A stretch of DNA of 64,000 bases from the NCBI RefSeq assembly GCF_000835495.1, contig NW_015622547.1:1798001-1862000 (forward strand), in the 5' to 3' direction. The number at the start of each line of letters is the position of its first letter. The first letter of the stretch is position 1. This DNA is from Cladophialophora immunda. Lineage: Eukaryota; Ascomycota; Eurotiomycetes; Chaetothyriales; Herpotrichiellaceae. Below, one piece after another: positions 10,599 through 21,571 of the stretch. The position numbers and the translations under genes were made by a program. The notes under the pieces were generated by a model, which had not been told where the DNA came from, did no database searches, and saw only the letters and a list, made by a program, of their open reading frames with translations.

Positions 10599-13500
10599 AT
10601 GTCTGCAATGCCAGGTCCCTCACAGCCGATGGCCGTGTCAAACAACTCGAAAGTGGAAATTCTCCCAAGTGCCTCTGGATCAATCCCGTCCATTGAAGCC
10701 GCTCCTTTCGAACCATGTGCTTCCTCGCACGCTGTTTTTCTCTTCGCGCAGGGCTCGACCATCTTATGTCTGCACCATTACACCTTGGCGATACAACGGC
10801 GGTTTGAAAAGCACTCGAGAGATGTTCGATGGATAGAGGTCGACAACATCAGCGTATGCCACCCTGGAAGGGTAGTCTTGAGCTATGATGTAGGCCAAAC
10901 AGCCATAGTCTGGGATTTGGAGACTGGCGATCAAGTTTCTAGGTTTGTATCGTATGAGGCTTTCCAGGTCGCGCAGTGGATGCGAAATGGAAAGGTTGTG
11001 TTTGGTAAGTTGGAATCATCATTTTTAGCTATACCTTATTAACATCATTAGGTGATACGAAAGGTCATGTAATACTATTCGAGCCTGGGACAGGTGATCA
11101 CATAGCGACCGCAACGATATATGAACCTATAACCGCTATTGCTCCATTCGACGACTGCAAGAGATATGCCATTGGGTAGGTGGTCTAGTATAGTCAAATT
11201 CTGATTTAATCTCTAATGGCCAATAGATACAAGAATGGTTTGATCTTATTGACAACACTACAACCGGCATTCGCTGTCCTACATTCTCTAGCAGCTTACC
11301 CCGAGCTATCAACGGTTATCTCCCTCACATTCCATAGGCCGAGCTCAGAATCCGACAACTATATTCTAGCAGGCCAGACGGCTAATGGAGATCTGAGAGT
11401 TTGGGCGATACCCAAACTAGTAATAACGGACACACCTCGAGTTATTCGCCTTGTACGGGGCTCTACTAGCAACACACCTAGCCGACATTGGATATCTTGG
11501 TCTAGAAACGGCCGTATCGTTCAATTTTCCGAAGGCAGGATTTGGGCTTGGGATGTTCGAACTAAGGAAGTCACATATGAGGCTATCCCGACCGTCGAGG
11601 GGATTAGAGCTATTGCTGCTTATGGACCGACATCGAGGCTTTTTACATTGGGGCCGGACTTTACCGTGCAACAATATGACGTTGAAAGAGCACAATTGGT
11701 AGCAAATGTACGACACATGCCAATGGTGATATCTCCAAGAACGTTTGAGGATACTACGCTCAATTCAACAAAACAGCGATGGCGATTATCGAGCGCTGCC
11801 GATATTTCTGATTCGGGGCTTGGCTCACCGAAACTGCATCCGCAACGACCCGGCACAACTGAATTTTCCGATTCAGGTTTTGGCTCACTCAGACCGTACG
11901 ATGGGCGTGAAGAGAGTTCCAATACCTCCGGTGTCCAAGAGACTTCACGTATTGCCAACGAACGGCCTGGACAGATCATGAGCGCGCCGCGAATTCATGC
12001 TGCGGATCACGCAGAGCTTCACGAGATTGAGTCTCAGATCTCAAACACACAGGATATTGGATCGCATCTAGAGGTCTTGAACATTCCTGAAATAATGGTC
12101 GCTGAAGAGCATTTGACGAAACTGCTGAAGATCAACGAGGAAATATTAAAGATTCTCAACGGCGTTCCGGACATTATGGAATCCTCTCGGCTACAGCGAA
12201 ATTTGAGTAGGCTTCTCAAGACATTTTACATTGACCTTTTCGCAGAAGCTACTTCAAACTTGAGAAAGTCTACGGCCAATTTACTCCGGAGTCACAATGC
12301 CAGACACAGGATCTCTAAGAGCATAGTTGGGAGGTTGAAACGCAGCGAATGTGATCCGTCGAGCGAAGATGACTCGGAGCCGGCGCGACCCATTCACAGG
12401 AAATCACTAGCCGACGTGGAGGCGTGGATAAGAAATAATATGGCCTTTTCTGAGCCCATTGCCTCTCTAGACGATGGTACGACGAGCGAGAGCCCGAACA
12501 GCCCGGGAGACAACTATTCCGATATCTCTGGAGGTGATGAAAGCGGAAGCCAAGGCGAATATTCCCTACATGAATTGCCTCGTATCTCTCATATGGAGGA
12601 ATTCGTGCTCAAGGGGCCTGCGTTCAAGAGACTCTTGGCCAACCTTCAGCTATTTGTCATTCCCTCACGATACGCCCAGTTGAAACGAATCTTGATGACA
12701 ATACCCAAGGAACGGGTGAACTTCTCATATTACATTCATCAGGACTGGCTTAGCAAATGCAAATGCTCTTTGCAGCAGGTATCTACACATCCCTGGGACT
12801 GGTGGCCTCTAGACAGTCCGAAAACTAACCTGGACCATGGTATGGTAAGGGTCTCGTGGATATGTGTAAGTCGTATTTGGTCTACTATTGTCAAGATTCT
12901 ACAGCCTACTAACGTATCCGTGTCAGCACTGTGGGAAGGAGCTATCAGAAGACGTATCCCCGAAAGTGGCCTTTCAGTTCCAATGCTTGCTCCAACACCG
13001 GCTGCCCCCATTGGAGACTAATCACCTGTGTCTGAATCGCAAACGCTCACAGCGTTCAATGAAACAAAAGCTGCTATATCTTTGGGGCAGCCTCTATATT
13101 CCCCTGACTTGGCAAGGCTCTCACGAAACGGGTTCTCCCGATCCTACTTTAAGGGCTCAATCGAGTCCTTGCTTCAACTGCCCATCATCTACGGGGGACA
13201 TAACCTCCACTGAGTCCAGTACGAACCCTAAAGGTACACCAACATCCTCCAGGAATCCGGGTCCATCTTCGACCACCTCCAATCAGCAGAGTATTCGTGT
13301 CGTCCCAATTGAACCCGATGATCGCTTGCTGGTCCTCCTTGGCGTTCAGGGAACGAGACTGACCGTGGACGTTAAGCAAATGGACGTTAGGAAGAAAAAT
13401 TCCAACGGCCATCTTATAGACGATGCCGATTTCTTTGTCGACTTGATCCATGCATATAAAGCCCTACGTGGGCGATTACGGCTTTGGTTTGCTGTGTGGC

Positions 13501-14101
13501 AGTTTCGCTATTGCCACTTCAAAAAGGTAAGGGGCGAGACTTCGAAGAGAACGTTAACAACATCGAAAGAGGAAAATCACTAACAGCAGGAGACGATAAT
13601 AGTTGAAAAAGTTTCGAAGAAATAGAGTCATCATAGGCGAAGCCAGTATACCACATGATCCAGACTACGAATATGACAATTCACCCACTCCGCCGGCGGA
13701 GATGCCTCCAATCTCAGAGCACGAATTCCGGATGTCGTTGTTTCCCTGCCCCCGATTTTGCTGGTGGTCACCCTTCCATGACTGCATCGAACCATTGACC
13801 GAAAATCATGCCCTGAAACTGATTCCCAAGAAAAAAAAGCCTCTGGGGTCTGAATTGCGCCGGGCGAGACCACGCTTATGGCTTGGAGACAGTGTACGAG
13901 ATATCTGTCGCTCACCTCTGCTTTTACCATACACTCATGGGGGTGGGGGCGTTCGTGTTCTGGGCCTGCTGGCAAGCCGCGCATCCGGACGACGTCTCTG
14001 GAGCTGGCGTTCCTCTGACGATAATGATTTCTCTACTGTCCGTGTTCTGGACTTCAGCAGGGGTTATAAAGGGTTTGAACGGCGCCCCAGATCGGTGGTG
14101 A
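10599..14101 (+). CDS. WD40/quinoprotein-like protein with a fungal C-terminal membrane domain; frameshifted in last exon
   Basis: Exons 10599-11004, 11052-11175, 11227-12865, 12927-13526 and 13603-14101. The first 350 residues read as a beta-propeller (VWDLETGDQVSRF, GDLRVWAIPKL, IWAWDVRTKEVTYE). A low-complexity middle contains a twofold repeat of SDSG(L/F)GS and an acidic tract. Then comes a conserved fungal module: WICHCGKELSEDV, LRGRLRLWFAVWQF, KKFRRNRV, PPISEHEF and FHDCIEPL. After an A8 run at 13831-13838 the family sequence continues one frame away: AGRDHAYGLETVYEISVAHL, then two membrane segments (GVGAFVFWACW and VPLTIMISLLSVFW). With one A fewer the protein would be about 1,088 residues; as given it ends in an unrelated tail at 14115. 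Codon use in exons 1-3 is more A+T-rich than in neighbours. Could be a sequencing slip or a real null allele. Confidence 0.78.
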
Positions 14102-14294
14102 TGTCCATAGTATAGCCAACAATCGCAAAGCCTGGCAAGGCTGGCATCCGGGATACTCGACAAGTCTCCAGCAGTGTATAAAAGGAAGACGTATATATGT
14201 ATTCCGGCATCGCCTCGACATTACTACACAGCTTTATCGCTTCGTAGCTGGCTTCGTCGAAGCGACAGCTCTGGGTGTGCACGAACATGACCCC

Positions 14295-15825
14295 CTATGC
14301 AGCCATATTAATCAGGACGGTCTTGGGCTCGGTGAACAATCTCAACGCGTACTCCCCAAATTCCCGCCCAACGCCGCTCTGTTTCTTGCCTCCAAAGGGC
14401 GCTTGCAAGCTCTGCACGCTGACGCAGTTGATGCCGACGACACCAGTCTCCAGTGCCGAGGACACTCGTAGAGCACGCGAGATATCCCGCGTGAAGACTC
14501 CCGACATCAGACCAAACTCGGTGTCGTTAGCCAGCTTCACGACTTCTTCCTCCGTCTCGAACGTCTTGACAACGCTGACTGGGCCAAAGATCTCCTTTCG
14601 ATAGATTTCGGCGTCGTCCTTTGGGTTCAAAAATACCGTGGGCTCCATATAACACCCCGTCTCGCCATATTGGCGGCCTCCCACCACCAATTCCGCCTCG
14701 CCTTTTCCTCGTTCCACCATGGTCTTCACTCGCGCAAGCTGTGACTGATCCACCATGGGGCCCAATTTGACACCGGGATCCTGCGGGTCCCCTAGGTCGT
14801 TGGCGGCTTCTTTCATCTTTTTCTTGTATTCTTCGATGAACTTGTCCGCGATAGTCTTTTGGACGTACACTCGTGAAGCGGCGACACAGAGCTGTCCGCT
14901 TCGGGTCAAGATCGCGTTGACCGTCCACGTGAGGGCGTTCTCGAGATTAGCATCCTCGAAGATCAACGCCGGGCTCTTTCCGCCTAGCTCTAGGGTCACG
15001 CGCTTCAGGTTGCTACGAGCTGCGGCCTCTTGGATCTTCTTCCCCGTCGCGATTGACCCGGTGAAGCTAACCTTGCGAATCTTCATGTGCTCGGCGAGGA
15101 GGGCGCCAGTAGATCCAGGTCCCGTAACAACTTGTATCACGCCAGGGGGGAATCCAGCTTTCTCAAAGAGAGATGCTACAGCTAAGGATCCCAGAGGCGT
15201 CTTCTCACTCGGCTTCACAATCATTACATTTCCCGTCGCCAGCGCCGGAGCAGCCTTAAGCATAAAGGTTGCGACCGGCGCATTGAAGGGGTTGATTGCG
15301 GCACAGACACCCAGGGGCTCGTGTCGGACCAGCTTCACAAAACCTGACACAAAGAACTGTTCAGTACCGGACACCAACGGGGGAGATCGCCATCAACTCT
15401 CTCTTACCGTCGTCCGCTGGATAGTAGTCGCCCTTCTGTTTGTCTGTCCATCCTGCATAGTACAGCAGACAGTTTTTGATGTAATTTCGTTCCCGGACGG
15501 GAGCGAGAGAAATGGGGATTCCGGACGTGAGCGAGTCCAGCGTGAGAATCGGCATGAGCTCGTCTTCAATCAGGGTGGCCAGCTTGAAGAGGCACTCGGT
15601 CCTTTGGATGGCTGAAAACCGACTCCACGGCCCATTGAAGGCCTCTTCCGCATATTTGACTGCCGCCTCGATATCTTCAGGGCCGGCGATGGGAATGTTA
15701 TCCACGACAACAGTGTTATCCTTGGGATTTTGGAGACTGTACGTCTCTTTGCCCTTGGCCGCGACGTACTGGCCGTTCAAATACAGCCGAGTGTAGTCCT
15801 TCGGATTCAAGACAGCGCTACCCAT
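14295..15825 (-). CDS. NAD(P)-dependent aldehyde dehydrogenase
   Basis: Two exons, 15825-15408 and 15343-14295, give 488 residues, normal for the ALDH superfamily. The general base Glu258 lies in VTLELGGKSP and the catalytic Cys292 in SGQLCVAASR. The cofactor segment KPSEKTPLGSLAVASL and the closing PFGGKKQSGVGREFGEYAL are intact. It oxidises an aldehyde to the acid. No targeting peptide is visible, so a cytosolic location is likely. It is divergent from the alcohol dehydrogenase at 16276 with a 450 bp shared promoter, which suggests an alcohol-to-acid pair. SGQLC replaces the more usual GQ-x-C context with Asn, as in several fungal members. The substrate is not readable from sequence. Confidence 0.93.
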
Positions 15826-16275
15826 TGCTGCGGCGTCTCAGACCTTCTCCTCCAACGGCTTCACTCACGATGGAGCTTCAAAGGGGCGCGCTATTCGCAA
15901 GGCACTTTAAATGCCCCTTCACCGGAGCACGCCAGGCAGGGGGCACGGACACCTCGGGCCGGTGGTGGGCCAGCCCGATTGGAAGCTAGGCGGTTACCGA
16001 CGTATGTTCGTTTTGCATTTCGGACATGCAGTGCCATCATGTGGTGACCCCATGAACAACAACTTACCCCTCCCTCTTGAACCGCAAACTTCCAGCTTCG
16101 AAACCCTATCCTGGTCCTCGTGGCTGCCTCAAGACTTGGAGAACGGTTTAACCTCGGCCCACGCCGACAATGGCGGTGGCTTATTAAATGCATCAGGTAC
16201 GGGTTCATTGTCGATGCTCCTCCGGCGTCTGCGAGCTACCGTCTTTCCAACCGCACGCCGCTCGAGCAACTAGCC
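15826..16275. promoter_or_regulatory. Bidirectional promoter, ALDH / ADH pair
   Basis: 450 bases separate the two divergent starts. The segment contains CCTCGGGCCG at 15952-15961, the reverse complement of a motif found again at 21494 and 29398. Joint control of the two enzymes is an inference. Confidence 0.5.
15952..15961 (-). promoter_or_regulatory. CGGCCCGAGG motif copy 1
   Basis: Reads CGGCCCGAGG on the minus strand. The CGG/CCG content is compatible with a Zn2Cys6 regulator site. It lies in the ALDH/ADH divergent promoter. Function is not shown. Confidence 0.3.
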
Positions 16276-17340
16276 ATGGCAGGTCAAATGGAACTCTGGG
16301 CCCTGACAGAATGGGACACGCCTCTGAAGAAGATCCATCAGCCTATTCCCACTCCTCGAGGGACGGAAGTCTTGGTGAAAGTCAGCCATGCAGGAGTGTG
16401 CCACTCGGATCTCCATACCTCCGAGGGCTTCTATGATATGGGAGGAGGCAAGCGATTCTACGTCAAAGAGCGTGGCATCCAGCTGCCTATCGCGCTGGGA
16501 CACGAGATCCTGGGAGAAGTGGCCGCCGCTGGACCCGATGCAGGCTCTGTCGCCGTGGGGTCCCGTCACATCGTGTATCCGTGGCTCGGATGCGGGACTT
16601 GCGCGCGCTGCACCCAGGAAAAGGACAACTTGTGCGCCGGGCAAAGGGCGCTCGGCGTGCTTCGAAACGGCGGGTTTGCTGAGTACGTGCTGGTTCCACA
16701 CCCGAAGTACCTCGTAGATCTGGGCGATCTCGACCCCTCGGTGGCGTGTACCTTTGGCTGTTCTGGCGTCACCACGCTTAGTTCCGTCAGTAAGGTCATG
16801 CCCCTGCCGCCGGACGAGCCGGTCCTCCTGATCGGTGCGGGTGGCCTGGGGCTGGCGGCAATATCGGTGTTGAAAGCCTTTGGACACAAGTCCATCGTCA
16901 GCGCCGACATCAGCGACGACAAACTGGCGGCGGCCGCTGCGGCCGGTGCCACAAAGACCATCAACACCTCTGGGCCGTCCGCCGCGCAAGACATCCTCGC
17001 CGCCACCAATGGGCCGGTCCTCGCCGTGATTGACTTTGTGAACAATTCGGGCACCGCAAGCATGGTCCCTGGCCTGCTCGCGAAAGGGGCCAAATGGGTC
17101 CAAGTCGGCGTTATGGGAGGCTCTATTGAGCTGTCTCTCGTGGCGAACATTTTCAGGGGCCTGACAATTTATTCCAACCTTACTGGAGGTTTGGACGAAC
17201 TCCGGAGCGTCGTGCAGCTGGCGAAAGAAGGGAAGCTACCTCCCGTGTTGGTCCAGAAGATGCCGTGGAACTCGGTGAATGAAGCTATGGACTTACTGAG
17301 GGCGGGAAAAGCTTTGGGCCGAATTGTGCTCGTCAAGTGA
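16276..17340 (+). CDS. Zinc-dependent medium-chain alcohol dehydrogenase
   Basis: One exon, 354 residues from the ATG at 16276; the frame is open farther upstream but offers no earlier ATG. Catalytic zinc ligands are Cys42 (AGVCHSD), His76-Glu77 (LGHEILGE) and Cys162 (FGCSGVTT). Structural zinc ligands are Cys106, 109, 112 and 120 (CGTCARCTQEKDNLC). The Rossmann turn is LIGAGGLGL at 185-193. It should oxidise a primary or secondary alcohol with NAD(P). Its divergent neighbour is an aldehyde dehydrogenase, and a BVMO remnant lies just downstream. A lactone-derived hydroxy acid is therefore one possible substrate (inference). Confidence 0.94.
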   Translation: MAGQMELWALTEWDTPLKKIHQPIPTPRGTEVLVKVSHAGVCHSDLHTSEGFYDMGGGKRFYVKERGIQLPIALGHEILGEVAAAGPDAGSVAVGSRHIVYPWLGCGTCARCTQEKDNLCAGQRALGVLRNGGFAEYVLVPHPKYLVDLGDLDPSVACTFGCSGVTTLSSVSKVMPLPPDEPVLLIGAGGLGLAAISVLKAFGHKSIVSADISDDKLAAAAAAGATKTINTSGPSAAQDILAATNGPVLAVIDFVNNSGTASMVPGLLAKGAKWVQVGVMGGSIELSLVANIFRGLTIYSNLTGGLDELRSVVQLAKEGKLPPVLVQKMPWNSVNEAMDLLRAGKALGRIVLVK

Positions 17341-17594
17341 TGGACTGTCACAATTCCGTGGCCAGAGCAAAAGTTGCCCTTGTGATCCTTCTCCGTACAT
17401 CGTGCACTCATGCTCGCTTCTAGAATTTTAAACGGCCTATTCGCGGACGCTAGGTCCCGTCGTGCCGCCACTGAGTCGTAGAAGCAACTCTTAATACAAC
17501 CGCTGTGCACATCACCACGTTCTTGTTCTTGATTTATGAACTCGATTTTGTAATGCTAAAGTATGTATATCTGTCCTTCTCTAATCGCTTGAAA

Positions 17595-17960
17595 TTATGG
17601 TGCGATTGACGTTATATCACGCGCTATGGGACCTCGGGTGTGAATCGAGGGATCGCCAATCGCGACGTCAGCAGCGACGGATCGAGAAAAGTTCATGCTT
17701 GCCCATCCTGTCTCGGTCTCCTCGTCGAGCCAGGAAGTCCAAGTGGGTACTCCACCAAAGTAGAACAACGGATCGATCGCCTTGCCAGGGATGTTGGCGC
17801 CCACGAACCACGCCTTGGATGCCATGACTGATTCGGCAAAGAGCGTGGCCTCGAATGCCTCCCGGAGGTGAGCAGACCATGCGGCCGCCAGCGGCGAGAT
17901 CTTGTCTCGGCATCGGCCGACCGAGGTGATCAAGGCAAGGATTTCCGGGCCGAATCTCCA
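17595..17960 (-). pseudogene. Relic of a flavin-dependent Baeyer-Villiger monooxygenase (C-terminal end)
   Basis: On the minus strand about 115 codons read EILALITSVGRCRDKI, then AWFVGANIPGK, LFYFGGV and ETETGWASMNFS, the order found at the C-terminus of fungal BVMOs. The FAD- and NADPH-binding parts are absent. Upstream of about 17960 the frame shifts and no more of the enzyme can be traced in the 800 bases before the regulator gene. BVMOs insert oxygen next to a ketone to give esters or lactones. The remnant sits between ADH and the Zn2Cys6 gene. Confidence 0.6.
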
Positions 17961-18748
17961 TACTCGAGGTTATGCGACGGTGTGCTGGGTATGCAGTGTC
18001 CGCAAGCAGCTCGGAACACACAGAAAGCTGCACAAGGGGGTGATGATAGGGGAATAGCTTGTCACGCAGACTACGATACAACCGGAAAACCCTCGGGTAG
18101 CCTTGGTTCCCGTCACCAGGTACCTGGCACTTCCTTCTCAAGCCCTTATCCGCATATACATTGCGTAGCCCTACAACGTCACGGAGAGAGCTTGTACTGT
18201 AGCACGGTCGCACTCTATTCCCAGGCAAACCGGCCACAACGGAGACTGTTGGCTTGTCAATGTCATGATCCTTGCTAGCAACAGCTTGAGCCTCATTGTG
18301 GTGGCTGTGGCAACAATAAAGAGCTATTCCAACGCGGTACCACGCTGTACAGGGTTTCTCGTTTCCGCCGCTGCTCTCGAATCGACGGGCCCTGCTGTGT
18401 CGTCCAAGCTAAGTTATATTTATGGTTATTGTAAGGTATCAGTTCGCAACACGTGATCATCAATTTCAGGATTAGGGTTAGGGTTGTTTTCCTTGTATGT
18501 GTGTTACGGGTTGAAAAGACGGGATGCCTTGTGGCTGGATCTAAGCGCTCAGGTACTGTCAAATACTGTAACGATACGTCAGTCTTGATGCAGGAACGTA
18601 GCGCTAGCACTTCGCCCTACAACCTCAGAAATATCACAGATGGTGTCGCTGCCTCGGCTTCTCCTCTGGAATTGATCACCGAATGTTTTTTTGGTCTTAC
18701 TGTTACAGATACAATTTGTGTTGTCATGCAAGGCAGTGAAACGCTGTC
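17961..18748. other. Intergenic spacer upstream of the Zn2Cys6 gene
   Basis: About 790 bases without a supported gene. It contains CACGTGATC near 18451 and a two-unit telomere-like run at 18472-18485. Some of it may be decayed BVMO sequence. Confidence 0.5.
18472..18485 (+). repeat. Interstitial telomere-like repeat (TTAGGG)2
   Basis: TTAGGGTTAGGGTT is read directly. TTAGGG is the usual telomere unit of filamentous ascomycetes. Two units also make a telobox-like site bound by Myb-type factors in other fungi. It is about 265 bp upstream of the regulator gene. Confidence 0.5.
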
Positions 18749-21265
18749 ATGGAGAATTCATCTCTAAGTCGGGGTAGCAAACGCCGCGCTCCCAAAGCCT
18801 GTCTCGCCTGCAGATCTCGTAAAGTGCGTTGCGATGTCATCGATGGGCTGCCATGCACCAATTGTCGCCTTGATCATGTCGAGTGTAGGGTCATCGAGAG
18901 CCTTCGTCGACGCAAACATGGCGCTGGCGAGACGGCTGGACGCCGACGTACGACCCCGGATACCTCTGTCGAAGACGCCATCTCCCCTGCATTCACCAAC
19001 TTCAACGAGCTATCGAATCATCCACCCACTGCAGCGGCAAGCGACAGGACTCTAAATGTTCCCGATGCCCCTAGACACTCACGCGCTCCTTCTATCAGCC
19101 AACGTCGTCGGGAGCAGCGCCGTGACGAGACTGCAAATGTTGCATCCACCTCCCCAGTGCACAACCGGGACAGGGAGTTCCTGGCTGCTTCCGAATCTCC
19201 ACTGGAACGCCACCAGCCACAAACCAACGTCGATTTTCGCCGATATACTCCTGCCACCGGGTCAGCTCACATAGAAAATGGCCTAGGTAACAGGCCGCCC
19301 TTATCGACAAACTCACAATTCTCTGCTGATTTTGGGTTTGGATTCGCCGGAGGATCTGAGATTGCCTTGCCCAAGTTTATTCGAAAGACTTCTGCTTCCC
19401 TGGAAGCGGAGGATGTTCAACGTCTGCGGACAAAGGGGGCCTTCATTATACCCGATACGACCCTACGGAACGAGTTATTACGCTGCTATGCTCAATATGT
19501 GCACCCGTACTTGCCTGTCCTTGATCTGCAAGACTTTTTGGCCACGGTGGAGAAAAACGAGGCCACGCAAACAGTCAGCCTCCTCCTCTTCCAAGCTGTC
19601 ATGTTTGCAGCTACCCCATATGTTGCATCAAGGGCTCTGGCTAATCACGGCTACAACGACCGACGAAGTGCTCGCACATCTTTTTACCGCCGGGTTAAGC
19701 TCCTCTGCGATATGGACTATGAGCTCGACCGTCTCACAGTGATCCAGAGTACTCTCCTGATGACATATTGGAACGAGACACCCGACGACCCCAAGGACGT
19801 CTGGTACTGGCTCGGCGTTGCGATCTCGTTGTCCAAGCGGATCGGGCTTAACTATGAGCACTCTCCGTTCCCCACGCGCAACCTGCTGGAGCGCCAACTG
19901 TGGAAGCGCATATGGTGGTCATGCTACACAAGAGATCGGTTAGTGTCGCTAGCATTTCGGCGGCCCGTGCGCATCCGCCACAACGAATTCGATCAGCCCA
20001 TGCTCGAGCTGTCCGATTTGGAAACAAGACCCTTTTCCAGCGAGGTGTGCGAGATGCTGGGGGCCCAATGTCCAACCTTCCGAAACGAAGCTGCCCGCGT
20101 ATCATTGGCTAGACTATGCATCGGAATGGCTGAGCTTTGTGTCTGTTTAACCCCCATACTGGAAATGCAATACCGCAGGTCGAACCGTGCCGTGATGACG
20201 ACAATGGGCGGATCCACGGACGAGATCATAGGTGATGCCTCGAAGGTGCTGCAATATGACCGCAGCCTGAAACAGTGGCATCAGACCCACGGCGATAATC
20301 TGCACTGCTTCAACGGCCTGACATCAGACCACTCATTGGCAAATGGGAGCCAGGTATTGGAAATTCATAAAGCAGTGCTGAAGGGCTTGTACCTCACGTC
20401 AATCAGTATTTTACACCGTGGCCAAATCCTCTCGAGTGCTCCCACCTCGATCTTGGACCCGGAGATTCGAGACTTATCACGGAGGAAAACACGCGAGGCT
20501 GCAAACGAGCTTACCGTGCTGTACACCAACATATATGCCCACGGCTTGATTCGCTTCCTTCCCAATACTGGGGTCACTTGTCTGCTACACGCCGCCATCA
20601 CCCACATCCTGGACCAGACAAATGGTGACCTGGATCTGCAACAAGAAGCTCGACGGAAGTTTGGCCTGTGCACTCAGGCTTTGGAGCAGTTAGGGGAAAC
20701 ATATGCCTCTGCCGCCTTCGCATTCTCATTTCTCACGGCCGCCGCAAAGAAGGTGCCTTCTCGACCTGAAACAACCGAGGCCAGCATTGGACTGGGTGAG
20801 AGTATGCTTGGCGTAAAGCACAAGAGCCTCTCGCATTTTGGATGTCAGTTTAATGTCCCGCCGCAAGGATTCCTGCAGCCTGGCGGCAGCAGGTCGAGTG
20901 GCATCTCAGCGGCCAATTCTGAACCGAGCAGAACACCATCTCGTAGGGATGTCCGCGACCCAGCCCACAGGTCGGAGGACACAGGCCAGGCTGTGCGGAG
21001 GCACCAAATGGGCGTCAATCAGCATTATCAGGCTACGGCAGAGGGCATCGGCGATGATCACAGCAGTATTGATCCGAGCAACAGGGATGTTGTCCGAGGG
21101 CGAACAGGCGACGAGATGCAACCTCATTTGGACTACTTTCTCGACATGGAAGGCGCCGCAGACTTTTTCAACCTATCTGACGAGCTTGGTGTTGGCTTTG
21201 ACTCGGAATGGTTCGACACCTTGGGATCCTACAATAGTCGAGACACGACACTATTATTGGGCTAG
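18749..21265 (+). CDS. Zn2Cys6 transcription factor with fungal-specific TF domain
   Basis: Single open frame of 838 residues. The zinc cluster is perfect: Cys18, 21, 28, 36, 39 and 46 (CLACRSRKVRC, then CTNC and C46), with the basic RSRKVR loop. A Ser/Pro-rich linker to about 200 precedes the fungal-specific transcription factor domain (about 235-600), where YVHPYLPVLD, DDPKDVWYWLGVAISLSKRIGLN and LWKRIWWSCYTRDR are typical; the type resembles cutinase transcription factor 1-beta. The acidic end after about 790 could be an activation region. Such proteins are nuclear and bind CGG-type half sites. It lies centrally in the catabolic block, next to the HMG-CoA lyase fusion (convergent), so it may be the pathway regulator; this is inference. 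Confidence 0.94.
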   Translation: MENSSLSRGSKRRAPKACLACRSRKVRCDVIDGLPCTNCRLDHVECRVIESLRRRKHGAGETAGRRRTTPDTSVEDAISPAFTNFNELSNHPPTAAASDRTLNVPDAPRHSRAPSISQRRREQRRDETANVASTSPVHNRDREFLAASESPLERHQPQTNVDFRRYTPATGSAHIENGLGNRPPLSTNSQFSADFGFGFAGGSEIALPKFIRKTSASLEAEDVQRLRTKGAFIIPDTTLRNELLRCYAQYVHPYLPVLDLQDFLATVEKNEATQTVSLLLFQAVMFAATPYVASRALANHGYNDRRSARTSFYRRVKLLCDMDYELDRLTVIQSTLLMTYWNETPDDPKDVWYWLGVAISLSKRIGLNYEHSPFPTRNLLERQLWKRIWWSCYTRDRLVSLAFRRPVRIRHNEFDQPMLELSDLETRPFSSEVCEMLGAQCPTFRNEAARVSLARLCIGMAELCVCLTPILEMQYRRSNRAVMTTMGGSTDEIIGDASKVLQYDRSLKQWHQTHGDNLHCFNGLTSDHSLANGSQVLEIHKAVLKGLYLTSISILHRGQILSSAPTSILDPEIRDLSRRKTREAANELTVLYTNIYAHGLIRFLPNTGVTCLLHAAITHILDQTNGDLDLQQEARRKFGLCTQALEQLGETYASAAFAFSFLTAAAKKVPSRPETTEASIGLGESMLGVKHKSLSHFGCQFNVPPQGFLQPGGSRSSGISAANSEPSRTPSRRDVRDPAHRSEDTGQAVRRHQMGVNQHYQATAEGIGDDHSSIDPSNRDVVRGRTGDEMQPHLDYFLDMEGAADFFNLSDELGVGFDSEWFDTLGSYNSRDTTLLLG

Positions 21266-21489
21266 ACTAATGGTATTGCTCGAGGCTGATCTGCAAAGGC
21301 TCTGGTGTGGATGAAGGTGCTTTTTGCAACATATTGCCGTATTCATTCGATTTCCTTGATAGTTGTACAGGGCATAGATGCACGGAGGACGGATTATACC
21401 ATTATGCTCACCCACCACAGACCGGTCACCCAATCCTCACCAGCATTTCGGGTGTCATTTGAAACCCTGTCCTTGACACCACGTGATAT

Positions 21490-21504
21490 CCCTCGGCCCG
21501 AGGG
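21490..21504 (+). promoter_or_regulatory. Palindrome containing CGGCCCGAGG motif copy 2
   Basis: CCCTCGGCCCGAGGG is a 7-base inverted repeat around one C. It contains CGGCCCGAGG at 21494-21503 and shares TCGGCCCGAGGGAT with the copy at 29397. It lies between the 3' ends of two convergent genes, so a terminator-side or chance role is possible. Confidence 0.3.
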
Positions 21505-21571
21505 ATTGTCGGGACGAGGGGTGACAAGGAAGTGCTGTGCGGGTGGCCGACAGCCTCTTCGACATCGACCA

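Noticed and set aside
14755..15615. 286-codon plus-strand frame opposite the aldehyde dehydrogenase
   Set aside because: Shadow; the ALDH catalytic residues are on the minus strand.
16120..16275. 52-codon N-terminal extension of the alcohol dehydrogenase
   Set aside because: Begins at GTG, not ATG, and precedes a normal family N-terminus at 16276.
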